This document shows, in pieces, positions 10,233 to 20,607 of a stretch of 64,000 nucleotides of DNA. Source of the stretch: Tupaia tana (taxonomy: Eukaryota > Chordata > Mammalia > Scandentia > Tupaiidae); NCBI GenBank assembly GCA_026018925.1, contig JAKSZU010000002.1, positions 53,028,337 through 53,092,336 on the forward strand, read 5' to 3'. The notes under the pieces were generated by a model that saw nothing but the letters and a program-made list of their open reading frames with translations, ran no database searches and was not told the origin of the DNA. Position 1 is the stretch's first letter. Each line of letters opens with the position of its first letter. Both the position numbers and the translations under genes were made by a program.

Positions 10233-10383
10233 TTTTTTTTAAACAGAGATTTTTGCCTTAGGTGCATGCACTTGCCAGAGAGACAGAAAGCAAGAAATCT
10301 CCCCCCATGGGGGATGGACTTGAACCACCTTCGACTACATGGAATTCCAGCAACATGTAACCCTTACACCATCTGTTGGTCCC
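10233..10383 (-). mobile_element. tSINE-A copy, internal deletion
   Basis: Keeps tail, CT block, half of the dyad and the head, but lacks the segment from the right half of the dyad to the box B flank. Target duplications CAGAACATTTTC (10221 on) and CAGAACTTTC (10384 on). Confidence 0.87.
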
Positions 10384-10442
10384 AGAACTTTCTTTTCTTG
10401 AGAGATGTGATTGACACACACACAGAGTGGACCTACTCCCAC

Positions 10443-10541
10443 TACAGAAAGAAAGAAATCATCCCCAGGGAAGATGGGCACACTGCAATCCCTAATCCTC
10501 CATTCTCCTTGGGGGATTTTGGGTTTGCACACATGCATGCT
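10443..10541 (-). mobile_element. tSINE A-old fragment
   Basis: Reverse body only, from GAAAGAAATCATCCCCAGGG to CACACATGCATGC. Shares wording and truncation point with 9712-9868. Confidence 0.68.
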
Positions 10542-10558
10542 TTATAAAGTGTCCTAGA

Positions 10559-10836
10559 TGAGACCAGCAGTTGGCATAATAGCTATGTCACTGGACTCCC
10601 ATGTAGTAAACCACGGTTTGAGTCCCGGACCCGGTGGCTTAAATTTACGCCGGGCGCGTGTGCGTGCGTGCCCAAGATCCCAAGAGGAGAATGGAGGAGA
10701 AGGGATTGCAGTGTGGCCATCCCCCCTGGGGGGTGATTTCTTGCTTTCTGTCTCTCTGTCTCTCTCTGTCTTTCTGGTGAGCACATGCGCTCTCTAGCAA
10801 AAACAAACAAAAAACAATTCTCAAAAAAAAAAAAAA
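10559..10836 (+). mobile_element. tSINE-A copy
   Basis: Full length with canonical box B (GGTTTGAGTCCC). Target duplications AAAGTGTCCTAGA at 10546-10558 and 10837-10849. Confidence 0.96.
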
Positions 10837-10849
10837 AAAGTGTCCTAGA

Positions 10850-11682
10850 GTTTTCCTAGAAGCTCACACCTTTTAAGTTCATTTTACTTCTTGGAAAACT
10901 CTTAATTCTTTATTGATGATAAGCCAATCCATTGCCATGTGAGTACTCCCCTACATATGAAAGAAATCCATCTGGGGTTAACCAAAGAAAGCCTGTTTTC
11001 TGCCACTGCCAGCTCTGACTGCTGGGTCTGTCTGTAGCTCAGTCCTCTCCTGGTCTCCTGATTCTGACCCTGGAGTCTGGAGTCCAGAGTCTGAGCTGAC
11101 TTTATGTAGGCATGCTGCTTGTTCTTACAGGATGTGTGTGCAGCATTCAGCACACCTGGGCACTGACCAAGGGCCAGGCAGGAAGGGCGCTGAGTTCTGA
11201 AGAGAGACCGGCAGGCACTGCTCCTTCTCCAGCATTAGTTGTACCCCGCTTTAATCATCCACTTGGAGGTTTCGGTTCCTGTGCTAGACTCTGTGTCTCA
11301 GGTTCATATCGTGGTCTTGCTTGTTCAAGGGTGAGTGGAAATAGGGTGGGAAGATGGGTGGGGAAGGGAAAGAGGAATTGAGAGAAATGTTGTGGAACTT
11401 TAAGGAAAAACAGATCAAACTCCCTAGAGCAACAGCACATTCCTTTTCTATTAAGAGAGAAATCGAATCCTCCCAATCATCCGTTGTTCGTGGCTGAGAG
11501 TCAGCTTGCCTGTCTTCTTTAACCATTTCCTCTTCTTTTTTTACTCTCCATAGCCTTTTATCTCATATGGGAAAGTATGGCCTGTGGAAACAAAAACTAC
11601 AAAAAAGAGACTCTCCATGTTGCTTCCATATTTGTATTCCTGACTCCTTTAAATAACCAGGATGGGGCTAGACAGTGGTGCA
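10850..11682. other. Intergenic stretch, no gene seen
   Basis: About 830 bp with no SINE and no recognisable exon. Short open frames (e.g. 11112-11381 plus) have no known motif. Confidence 0.5.
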
Positions 11683-11855
11683 GCGATGAAAGGACACTGT
11701 GACCAGGCATGGGAATGTTCTAGAAGACCTTCCCGGGTGCGCTGGATGTGTGCCTGTGCTGGCTGGAACTGGGGGTGGATCAGGACCCTGTGCCGTCTCT
11801 GTCTCTCTCCTACCTCTTTTGCTCATGGAAGAGGTAAATTAAAAAAAACTTTTAA
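11683..11855 (+). mobile_element. tSINE-C copy, diverged
   Basis: Head GGGGCTAGACAGTGGTGCAG, a GTGCGCTGGATGTGTGCC middle, and an end CCGTCTCTGTCTCTCTCC with A-rich tail. Resembles the copies at 47826 and 58838 read in reverse. Confidence 0.5.
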
Positions 11856-11908
11856 AAAAAGGCAGGGCCGGGCAATGACAGTTTTCAAATTATTCTATAT
11901 ATAAAATA

Positions 11909-12021
11909 AACCAGGTGCAGTGACTCATGCCTGTAACCCCAGCTACTTGGAGGCTGAGGCAGGAGGGTAGTTTGAGGCCAGCCTGGGCAATAAAGCAAGA
12001 CCTTATCTAAAAAAACAAAAA
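11909..12021 (+). mobile_element. 7SL-derived free monomer (FLAM-like)
   Basis: CCAGGTGCAGTGACTCATGC, CCCCAGCTACTTGGAGG, GGCTGAGGCAGGAGG and CCAGCCTGGGCAATAAAGC in order, then A(n). This is one Alu-type left monomer with no second arm. 7SL SINEs are limited to Euarchontoglires, which constrains the organism. Confidence 0.8.
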
Positions 12022-12148
12022 TGTCAATTTCTTCAGGAAAACTAGCTGAGCAAGTTGTGTAATGCATCAGTTAAGTGCTGTACAGAAAAGGCTGGATACC
12101 ACAGAGGACGCCGACATAGCCTCATCAGCTTAAAAAACACACTGGGGT

Positions 12149-12329
12149 GGGGACAGCAGGTGGCGTGGTGGTTCAGGGCATTGGACTCCCACATGGGTGA
12201 CCACAGTTCAAGTCTGGACCTGTCAGCTTGCTTTCTCACTTTCTCTCTCTCCACCACCCCACTCTCTCTGGTTAAATTTAAATAAATAAGTAAATAAATA
12301 CAGTTAAATAAAATAATAATAATAATAAT
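12149..12329 (+). mobile_element. tSINE-B copy
   Basis: Head GGGGACAGCAGGTGGCGTGG to an AATAAT tail. AAAACACACTGGG flanks on both sides (about 12134-12146 and 12330-12342). Confidence 0.94.
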
Positions 12330-12343
12330 AAAACACACTGGGT

Positions 12344-12593
12344 GGGACCAGCAAATGGCATAATGGTTACATTGCTGGACTACCACATAGTCAACTTAAG
12401 TTTGGGTCCCAGACCCAGTGACTTAAAACTCACACTGGGCACACGTGTGTGCATGCCCAAGATCCTGAGAGGAGAATGGAGGAAAAGGGATTGTGTTGTG
12501 GCCATCCACCCCTGGGGAGTGATTTCTTCCTGTCTGTTTCTCTGTTTCTCTGGTGAGTGAACATGGGCTATAACAAAAATCTCTTTTAAAAAA
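12344..12593 (+). mobile_element. tSINE-A copy
   Basis: Complete, moderately diverged. Starts one base after the tSINE-B's right target duplication. Confidence 0.93.
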
Positions 12594-12601
12594 GTTTATC
12601 G

Positions 12602-12700
12602 TTGCACGCCTAGGATCCTGATGGGATGGAGGATGGAGAGTTGGAGGAAAAAGGATTTGGGTACAACCATGCCTCGCATAGGGGTGTCCACACTCCCTCT
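12602..12700 (+). mobile_element. Old tSINE body fragment
   Basis: GCACGCCTAGGATCCTGATG, GGAGAGTTGGAGGAAAAAGG and GCATAGGGGTGTCC follow the A-body order. No head. The next SINE lies in or beside it. Confidence 0.45.
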
Positions 12701-12711
12701 GACTCCCTGTA

Positions 12712-12979
12712 TTTTTTTTTTTTTTTTTAGAGGTTTTTGCAATAGGGCGTGTGCGCTTGCCAGAAAGCCAGAGAGAGAGACAGAGAGACAGAAAGCGAGA
12801 AATCATCCCCAAGGGGGGACGGCCATGCCACAATCCCTTCTCCTCCATTCTCCTCTCGCGATCTTGGGCACACAAGCACACATGCCCAGAGTGAGTTTAA
12901 GCCACTGGGTTCAGGACTCGAATCGTGGTCAACTACATGGGAATCCAGTGACATAGCCATTACGCTAACTGCTGGTCCC
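12712..12979 (-). mobile_element. tSINE-A copy
   Basis: Full length. Perfect 12-bp target duplications TGACTCCCTGTA at 12700-12711 and 12980-12991. Confidence 0.96.
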
Positions 12980-12991
12980 TGACTCCCTGTA

Positions 12992-13408
12992 TCTTGCCTG
13001 TGACTTGTGGCATAAATAATAAAAAAAAGTCCACCCCATAACCCTCATTCACCCAGGCCAAGGAAAAGGGTACAGAGGAGGGAGGTGGGAAGGTCCCTGA
13101 GTGAGAGGACAGGACAAACTGTTTGCCTAAGGACAAATAGCATTGCTTTGCTTCTCTGAAATTCCTGACAACTAGTTCTGGGATACCATTCTCAAATCTC
13201 CAAATAGCTGCTCCATTGTCCCAAACAGTCCCCACCCACCTGGGTGAGTTGTGAGCCAGTCCCCTCTCACAGCATTCTCCCCACGTGCCGCTTCTCCCTG
13301 TGGAAAGGAACTGTCCTTGATCTGGGCTTCCAGAGACCGGGCTTCAGTGAGCCTTCCAGGGACTGGCTAATTGGAAGAAAAAAATCCCTCAAACAAAACG
13401 AGAGGAGA
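12992..13408. other. Intergenic stretch, no gene seen
   Basis: About 415 bp of unassigned sequence, no young repeat and no recognisable exon. Confidence 0.5.
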
Positions 13409-13664
13409 GGGGCCAGTTGGTGGCATAGTGGTTAAGGCACTGGATCCCACATGGCTGACCACAGTTCAAGTCCCAGACCCAGTGCTTGAGGATCGCACTG
13501 GGCACATATCGCACTGGGCTGCCTAAAATCCTGAGAGGAGAATGGAGGAAGAGGGATTGCAGTGTGGTCATCCCCCATGGGGGTGATTTCTCACTTTTCC
13601 TCTGTCTTTCCCCAGTGAGCACACACACCCTGTGGCAAAAACGTCAAGCAAACAAACAAACAAC
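13409..13664 (+). mobile_element. tSINE A-old copy
   Basis: Head GGGGCCAGTTGGTGGCATAG, box B GTTCAAGTCCCAG, dyad CCCCCATGGGGG, end CACCCTGTGGC and an A/CAAA tail. A short partial duplication (ATCGCACTGGGC) lies in its body near 13492-13518. Confidence 0.9.
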
Positions 13665-13944
13665 TAGAAGAGAAAGGACACCATATCCCTTCTATAAGAT
13701 ACTGTCTTCTGGGGTCACTAGTATACTAGGCCGTTGGGAGAGAGTTTCCGGGAGCCTCTAATTGTGCGGCAACAGCAAATGGTTGGTGGGAAGAAGTCAC
13801 TGCGGAGGGAGGGAGGGGAGGAAGGCCCCAGTAACCGCTGATAGAGGCTGATATCATGCTCTTAAAATAGCAACAGGAAGCATTACTTCTCTGTATATGG
13901 ACACAGGAGAAATGAGACTGAAGAAGGCCATGCTGAGGACCAGG

Positions 13945-14065
13945 AAGCCTGGGGTCTTGTCACTTATCATGCTGTAGCTGTGTGTGTGTTCAGGGGAGAG
14001 TCAAAAGACAGTTATTTAATTTTTCTAAGCCTTCTTTTCTTCACTTGTAAAATGGGAAGATTGGG
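13945..14065 (+). mobile_element. MIR SINE relic
   Basis: CTTGTCACTTATCATGCTG...TTTAATTTTTCTAAGCC...TTCACTTGTAAAATGGGAAG is the MIR 3' core order (TTAACCTCTCTGAGCC, CATCTGTAAAATGGG). Confidence 0.62.
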
Positions 14066-14088
14066 CTGCAAATGTTTTTTGTTTTCTT

Positions 14089-14228
14089 CCTTTTTAGACA
14101 GGGTCTCACCATGGCACTCTCTCCTCAGCAGCTGAGACCAAGCCCGGCATTTTAGGGAGGGCTGGGAATTGAAGCTGGGCTAGTAATGGAGTCAACCAGT
14201 GAGTGCTACTGCAGCTAGGCGGGATCAG
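14089..14228 (-). mobile_element. Composite tRNA/7SL SINE
   Basis: Read leftwards: a tRNA-like head with a GCTTCAATTCCC box B region, then CCCTAAAA, then a 7SL-like piece (GCCGGGCTTGGTCTCAGCTG, GAGACCCTGTCTAAAA). Same module order as 23038 and 52225. Confidence 0.65.
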
Positions 14229-14303
14229 TGTTTTCAAACCTCAACTCACGATCAAAATCCTTTAGTAGGCTGTGAAATCAATTGAGAGATCTCTACCAGC
14301 AGT

Positions 14304-14539
14304 TTTTGTTTTTGTTTTTCTTGGCATAGGTAGGGAGCACGTGCTTGCTAGAGAGAGAGAACGTGAAAATCATCCCTCCCCCCAGGGGAGTTGGCCACAT
14401 GGCAATCCCTCTCCTCCACTTTCCTCTCAGGATTTTGGGCCTGCATGTGCTGGTGTGGTTTTCAAGCTGCAGGGCCCAGGACTCTGAATTGTACAGTTGG
14501 CCATGTAGGATCCAGCACCTTCACGCTACCTGCTAGCCC
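14304..14539 (-). mobile_element. tSINE A-old copy
   Basis: Diverged reverse copy ending CTACCTGCTAGCCC. ACCAGCAGTTTTT and ACCAGCAATTTTT flank it (about 14295 and 14540). Confidence 0.87.
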
Positions 14540-14733
14540 ACCAGCAATTTTTTTCTTTTTTTTTTGTTTGTTTGTTTGTTTGCTTTTTTGTGAAATAAAA
14601 TAGATCAGAATATGCTGTCTTGTACTTAGGAATGTAATAATTATTCTGTTAGACTGTTCTAATGTGTCTGTGTATATCCTGGGTTATAATATCAAATAGG
14701 TTTTTTAACTATGGGCCACAGTAAAAAAAAAAA

Positions 14734-14917
14734 CTTTTTTAAGAATTACTTTATTTAACTTTAGTTATTTGTTTTTAATTTTTACCAGAGAGGGATAGCG
14801 TGAAAGAGAGATAGAAAGAGAAGGAAAGTGAGAAAGCAAGCCACCAGGTCTGGGACTCGAACCACTGTCGGCCATGTGGAGTACAACACCCTTAACCACC
14901 ATGCTACCTGATGGCCC
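14734..14917 (-). mobile_element. tSINE-B copy
   Basis: Reverse copy ending ACCTGATGGCCCC. CAGTAAAA occurs on both sides as part of the target duplication. Confidence 0.91.
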
Positions 14918-14944
14918 CAGTAAAAGTGTTTTTAAAACACAGGA

Positions 14945-15199
14945 GGGGCTGGCCTATGGCCTGGTGATTAAGTGAGCTGTTTCCCACATGGCTAATCATG
15001 TGGTTTGAGTCCCGGACCTGGTGGCTAGTCGCATGTGCATGTGTACCTAAAATTCTGAAAGGAAGGAGAGATTGGAGGAAGAGGGATTATGGCGTGAGTA
15101 TTCCCCAGTGAGGGAGGCTTTCTTGCTTCCTTCCTGTTTCTCTAGCTCTCTCTGAAAGGTTCATGTTCTCTCTAGCAAAATTTTATAAATAAATAAATA
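14945..15199 (+). mobile_element. tSINE A-old copy
   Basis: Complete with A/TAAA tail. AAAACACAGGA flanks at 14934 and 15201. The next SINE reuses this target. Confidence 0.88.
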
Positions 15200-15215
15200 G
15201 AAAACACAGGAATCC

Positions 15216-15490
15216 CCAGACCTGCCCAGTAGCATATCAGTTAAGTGTTGTGTCTAGGGAGCAGAATCCCACATGACTGACTGTAGTTTGAATCTCAACT
15301 CTGACTGCTTGGAAAACACACCAGGCATGTATACATGTGTGCCCCAAATCCTGATAGTAAGAAGTGGAAGAATTAGGATTGCGGTGAGACCATGCTCTGG
15401 CAGGGCATGCCTGCTTTCTTTCTCTGGCAAGTGCACATGCGTGCACCCTAGACAATTATTAAAACAAAACAAAACAACAACAACAACAAC
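15216..15490 (+). mobile_element. tSINE A-old copy
   Basis: Diverged, with a CAA-rich tail. ACACAGGAATCC flanks at about 15204 and 15488, giving three target copies across two SINEs. Confidence 0.85.
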
Positions 15491-15915
15491 ACAGGAATCC
15501 AGGATTCCTGAGGTTCCTTCCACTTGCTGTCTCAGGTTTCCCTGTGTCAGCAGAAGGCCTCCTCAGGGATCCACTTTCACTGTAACTTGGGAGAACAAAT
15601 TTCCATTCCATACCCTCCATGTGAGTGGACAGTGTTTGTATGGAGCCTGTGACATGCAAGTTTCTCAGAAGGTGAGCTGAGGAGGGGCTGAGGTGTGACT
15701 GTGAGCCATGTTGTTAAACAGCACTGACTCCATGATGCCTTGTGGACTTTTAGATACACAGACCATTTCTGGCATGTTTGAGGCCCTTCAGTTAATGATG
15801 TTGTTGAAGAGATCCTTGCATTAAGCAGGAGACTGGATAAAATAGTGAGATCCTTTCTCAAGAGGTAATAGTGTATGATTCTCTGAATACAAAATTTCTT
15901 CCCTGAAACTTTCTT
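15491..15915. other. Intergenic stretch, no gene seen
   Basis: About 425 bp without recognised repeat or exon; short frames on both strands have no motif. Confidence 0.5.
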
Positions 15916-15919
15916 TTGG

Positions 15920-16032
15920 TACTTATTTATCTATTTGTCGTGACCTTCAAGTTGCCGGGGTCAGGACTTTAACAGCAGTTGGCCATGTGGGAATCCAGCT
16001 CCTTAACCACCACGCCGCTTGTTGATTCGCCC
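15920..16032 (-). mobile_element. tSINE-B fragment
   Basis: Reverse head region (AAGTTGCCGGGGTCAGGACT, GGCCATGTGGGAATCCAGC, ACCACCACGCCGC) without the CT block. Confidence 0.72.
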
Positions 16033-16033
16033 A

Positions 16034-16289
16034 ATTTTTTTTTTTTTTTTTTTTTTGGAGAGATTTTTGCTGTAAGGTGTGTGCGCTTGCTGGAGACACA
16101 GAGTTAGAGAGACAGAAAGCGAGAAATCACCCTCACAATGGGGATGCCCATGCCTCAACCCCCTCTTCTCCATTCTCTTGGGATTTTGGGCATGCACACG
16201 TGCCTGGCATGAATTTTAAGCCACCAGGTCCAACCATGGTCAACTAGGTGGGAGTCCAGTAACTAACCATTAGGCCATCTGCTGGTCCT
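16034..16289 (-). mobile_element. tSINE-A copy
   Basis: T run of about 20, full reverse body, ends CATCTGCTGGTCC. Short CCCAATTT/CCCAAATTT flanks. Confidence 0.91.
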
Positions 16290-16869
16290 GGCTCCCCAAA
16301 TTTCTAAGACCTATGTATAGCTAAGGAGACTTCGAGCAACAGCAGGGACATCAGCGCCCTGCAGTGAGGCACGGGTCACAGATGGCTTCTGGGCACTATC
16401 CCACTTGATCTTCCTAACTGTCTTGAGGTCGTGGAAAAGCAGCTTGTAAGAGGTCAAGTCAGTACATGAGTTCCAATCTCCTTCCTTCAAAACCGCCTTA
16501 AATTCTACTGTGTTACATGGAAAGAGATTACCATCACACAATGTAAATGATCAAATCTGTTTTTTCTTGTTATGGCAGTAGATTTAATTGTGTTCAGTAT
16601 GCTTCAACAAACCTCAGCAGCAAAGGCCTACACTGAGGACGGGGCCCTACGCTCAGCAGATCTCTGTGGAGCAGCTGTACTTTGGGGACAGTTGGTGCAG
16701 ATGGACAAAGCACAGGGCGTCACAGGCCACCTGTAGGACATACTCCTAAACTTAGAGATAGGGCTGGACAATGTCACCGTATGTAAAGAAAGCTGATTAG
16801 GTATCTAAACTACCTGGTCATTCCAGAATATTTGTAAAAGCAATTCTGACTAAAAAATGGGTTTTCCCT
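16290..16869. other. Intergenic stretch, possible MIR relic
   Basis: No gene. 16375-16470 (CACTATCCCACTTGATCTTC...GAGGTC...AGCAGCTTGTAAGAGGTC) has the antisense MIR order but is weak. Confidence 0.4.
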
Positions 16870-17130
16870 GGGGCTAGCAGGTGGTGTAGTGGTTAAGTGC
16901 TAGACTCCCACATGACTGACTGCAGTTCAAGTTCTGGATCTGAAGGTTTGAAATTCATGCCTGGTGCATGTACATGCATGCCCAAAATCCCGAGAGAGGA
17001 ATGGAGGAGAAGGGATTTGCAGTGTGGCCTTACAAAGTGATTTCTCACTTTCTCTCTCTGTTTCTCTGTCTTTCTAGTGAGCACACGTGTCCTATAGCAA
17101 AAATTTCTCTAAAAACGAAAAAAAAAAAAA
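16870..17130 (+). mobile_element. tSINE-A copy, dyad lost
   Basis: Complete head and tail, but the C6/G6 dyad region is reduced to GTGGCCTTACAAAGTGATTT. GGGTTTTCCCT and GGGTTTCCT flank it. Confidence 0.92.
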
Positions 17131-17354
17131 AGGGTTTCCTCACACCACTTAATACTATTGAAATATATGTGAGATAAGCTACAGCATGACTGTGGGGAAT
17201 GTGATCATGATGGGATGGTGGAGTTCGGGTGGACAGATTGTAGAGAGAGGCTGAGGAATTGTACTGGGTTCCCAGAACTGACCTGTGGATGGGCTCTGGA
17301 AAGCAAGTGACTGGGCCATGGTCACACAGAGCTGAAGTGACAAAACCATCTTCT

Positions 17355-17647
17355 TCTTTTTTTAATTTAATTTAATTTAATTTAATTTAATTTAATTTAA
17401 TTTAATTTTGAAGAGGTTTTTGCTATAGGGTGCGTGCGCTCGCCAGACAGAGAGACAGAAAGTGAGAAATCACCCCGCAGGGGGGATGGCCACGCTGCAA
17501 TCCCTTCTCCTCCATTCTCCTCTCGGGATCTTGGGCACGCATGCACACACGCCCAGCGTGAGTTTTAAGCTACCAGGTCCGGGACACGAACCGCGGTCGA
17601 CTACGTGGGAGTCCAGCGACATAGCCATTACGCTAACTGCTGGTCCC
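17355..17647 (-). mobile_element. tSINE-A copy with pentamer tail
   Basis: Near-consensus reverse copy with box B as GGTTCGTGTCCC. Flanked by a 17-bp target duplication with one mismatch (TGACAAAACCATCTTCT, TGACAAAATCATCTTCT). Confidence 0.96.
17361..17406. repeat. (TTTAA)n pentamer array
   Basis: About nine perfect TTTAA units in the tail of the minus-strand SINE, i.e. an expanded A-tail variant. Confidence 0.96.
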
Positions 17648-18196
17648 CTGACAAAATCATCTTCTGATTCCAAGTGCTTTGGCCTAGATCTACACAGCCT
17701 GTGTCTTTTCTTGTGGAATTGCGAGGGTATGAGGGTAGTAGACCTTGGAGACATTTTTCTCTGAAGATTATTCAATCTTCATACCCTGGTTTAGGATCCC
17801 ATGAGAACATTTTGATAGTAATCAGTTTTGTCACATAGGCTTCTCTCCCCAGGAAAATAAGACATCATGCAATCCATAAGAATATTCAAGTTGGCTTCAC
17901 AGTACATGAAATTACATTTAAAAACTATATTGCAGGCTCTCAATTAGTTTTACTGTGAATATGCTCTGACTGAATCATTCCCTAGAGGCCAAATGGCCCT
18001 GGTGAGGGGGAATAATTGGAACACAAAGAGCTGAAGACCAGTTTCTGGGCTTACTTCACCCCCACCACTGTGGAGGGGCTCAGACTCCAGAGTGTACAGG
18101 GATGGCCTTTCCCTGCTCTGTCCTATAGACATAGCCCAACACAGGGGTTGAGAAATCTGATGGAACAATGAACAGATTAAAAACGGATGCACAGGT
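17648..18196. other. Intergenic stretch, no gene seen
   Basis: About 550 bp, unassigned. Its last 15 bp form the left target duplication of the nested SINE cluster that follows. Confidence 0.5.
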
Positions 18197-18364
18197 GGGG
18201 CTGGCAGGTGGCGTGGTAGTTAAAGGCACTGGACGCCCACATGCCAACCACAGTTCAAGTCCTGAACCTGTTGGCTTACTTTCTCTCTCTCTCTCTCTGT
18301 CTGTCTGACAAAACTGGTAGATAATAATAATAATAATAAATAAAGTTAAATAAAATAATTATTT

Positions 18365-18534
18365 TAAAAATTATTTATTCAATTTTATTTATTCATTCAT
18401 TTATTTTAATTTGACCAGAGAGAGAGGGAGGGAGAGGGAAAGTGAGAAAGCATGCTATCAGATCTGGGACTGTAACTCTGGCTGGCCATGTGGGAGTGTC
18501 CAGCACCCTAACCATCACACCACCTGCTGGTTCC
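18365..18534 (-). mobile_element. tSINE-B copy, nested
   Basis: Reverse copy in the tail of the plus-strand tSINE-B, ending CACCTGCTGGTTCCC. Confidence 0.93.
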
Positions 18535-18548
18535 CAAATAAAATACCT

Positions 18549-18806
18549 TTTTTTTTTGAAGTTTTTGCTGTAGGGCGCATGTGCTTGCCAGAAAGACAGA
18601 GAGAGAGACAAAGAGACAGAAAGCAAGAAATCACCCCCCAGGGGGGATGGCCATACCACAATCCTTTCTCCTCCTTTTTCCTCTCTGTATCTTGGGCACA
18701 CATGCACACGCACCCAGCGTGAGTTTAAGCCACTGGTCTAGGACTCGAACCGTGGTCAAGTACATGGGAGCCCAGCAACATAGCCATTATGCCAACTGCT
18801 GGTCCC
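18549..18806 (-). mobile_element. tSINE-A copy, nested
   Basis: Near full-length reverse copy with box B GACTCGAACC in reverse, ending AACTGCTGGTCCC. Second insertion in the same tail. Confidence 0.94.
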
Positions 18807-18852
18807 TAAAATAATTCCTTAAAAAACAAACAAACAAAAAAACGGATGCACA

Positions 18853-19110
18853 GGGCCAGCAGGTGGCATGTTGTTTAAGGCACTGGACTCCCACATGGCT
18901 GACCTTGGTTCAAGATCTGGACCTACTGGCCTAAAAATTACTCTGGGCATGTGTGAGTGTGTGCCCAAAATCTCAAGAAGAGATTGGAGGAGAAGGGATT
19001 ATGGTGTGGCCATCCCCACTGGGAGGTGATTTCTCACTTTTTCTGTCTCTAGTGAGTGCACTCACCCTATGGCAAAAACCAAAAAGATAACAACAACAAC
19101 AACAACAAAC
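18853..19110 (+). mobile_element. tSINE A-old copy
   Basis: Head GGGCCAGCAGGTGGCATG directly after the previous unit's target duplication. Ends with a CAA repeat tail. Confidence 0.9.
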
Positions 19111-19122
19111 TGAAGCATATGT

Positions 19123-19393
19123 ATTTTTTTTTTTTTTTTTTAGGTTTTTGCCATAGGGCACATACACTTGCTGGAGAGAGAGAGAGAGAGAGACAGAAAG
19201 ACACAAAGAGTGTGAAATCACCCCTTTGGGGATGGCCATGTCACAATTCCATTTCCTCTATTCTCTTCTCAAGATTTTGGGCTTGCATGCGCATGTACTT
19301 GGCATGATTTTCAAACCACCAGGTTTGGGACTCAGACTGTGGTTGGCCATGTGCGAATCTAGCACCTTAACCACTATGACCCTGCTGGCCCCA
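19123..19393 (-). mobile_element. tSINE-A copy
   Basis: T run of about 18, diverged reverse body, ends CCTGCTGGCCCC. Confidence 0.91.
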
Positions 19394-19490
19394 ATATTTT
19401 GTTTTTTCAAGGTACTCGAGATAAAATAAAAATATTTGAGGATAGAAGTCATTGTGTTATAAATCGTTACATTAGAAAAAAAGAGCCAAT

Positions 19491-19750
19491 AGGACTAGCC
19501 AGTGGCATGGTGGTTAAAGTGGCTGGGTCATACCTGGGTGACTGTGTGGGCTGAGTCTTGGACATAGCAGTTTGAAAATCATGCCAGGTGCATGTGTGTG
19601 CATGCCCAAAAACTTGAAAGGAGGGAGAGATGGAGGAGAAGGGATTGGAACATGGCCATTCCCCACAGAGGGAAGAGTGTTTTCTCACTTTCTCTCTATA
19701 TATTTCTAGAGTGAATGCACACAGACTTTAGCAAAATTAAAAAAAAAAGA
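19491..19750 (+). mobile_element. tSINE A-old copy
   Basis: Head AGGACTAGCCAGTGGCATGG, body AACTTGAAAGGAGGGAGAG, end AGACTTTAGC and A tail. Diverged. Confidence 0.83.
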
Positions 19751-19905
19751 AGAAGATAAAACAGGTGATGTTGAAGTTATTTTCAATTAGATATGTAAAA
19801 CGAGTAAGTGTGTATACACAGTTGAATGTATCCCTTTAAGATGTAGAAAAAATATGTAGAATTTGGATCTAATGTAAACTGTAAAATGATTAAAAAAATT
19901 TTAAG

Positions 19906-20066
19906 GGGGCCAGCAGGTGTTGTGATGGTTAAGGACACTGGACTCCCACATGGACGACGGCGGTTTGAGTCCTGGACCTAGTGGCTTGCTTTTTCACTTT
20001 CCCTCTTTGTCTCTCTCACTCTGTCCCTCTCTGGTCAAATTAAAATAAAAGGAAAGAAAGAAAGTT
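19906..20066 (+). mobile_element. tSINE-B copy
   Basis: Head GGGGGCCAGCAGGTGTTGTG, CT block, TGGTCAAATTAAAATAAAAG end. Confidence 0.92.
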
Positions 20067-20296
20067 ACATATAATAATCCTAAAACAAAATTTTTTTAAA
20101 AAATTTTTTAAGGCTGTGCTAGTTTAACCTAGTAGACCAGGTTTTACTGTCACAGTCAGACCAAACTGAAAAATAAGTAAGCAAATAAATATATTATCAT
20201 TTAATTATAATAGAAGCACTACAGTTAATTCTCCCCAGATTTCCCAAAAGTATAATATGCTACAGTGGTGGGAGCAGATAAGTATATAAAATCTTT

Positions 20297-20541
20297 TTTT
20301 TAAAGAGATTATTGCTATAGGGCACGTGTGCTCACTAGAGAGTCAGAGACAGAAGGACAGAAAGCAAAAAATCACACCCCAGGGCGATGGCCACACCACA
20401 ATCCCTTCTCCTCTGTTTTCTTGGAATTTTGGGCACGCACACACACACACAAGCGCCTGGCGTGAGTTTTAAGCCACTGGATACAGGACTCAAACTATGA
20501 TCGACTATGTGGGGTCTACTATTATGCCATTTGCTGGACCC
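20297..20541 (-). mobile_element. tSINE-A copy
   Basis: Reverse copy with a 20-bp target duplication at 20277-20296 and 20542-20561 (one mismatch). Confidence 0.95.
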
Positions 20542-20607
20542 AGATATGTATATAAAATCTTAATCACATTTTACTTAATCACATTGTCGAAGAAGCCATG
20601 ACGCATA

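Larger units (their letters stand above)
18197..18839 (+). mobile_element. tSINE-B copy holding two nested SINEs
   Basis: Head and CT block at 18197-18360; its A-rich tail resumes at 18807-18839. AAACGGATGCACAGG flanks the whole unit (18182-18196 and about 18838-18852), so both inner SINEs arrived later. Confidence 0.88.

Noticed and set aside
11909-12021. A full Alu element
   Set aside because: Only one 7SL-type arm with an A tail; no middle A-rich linker or right arm.
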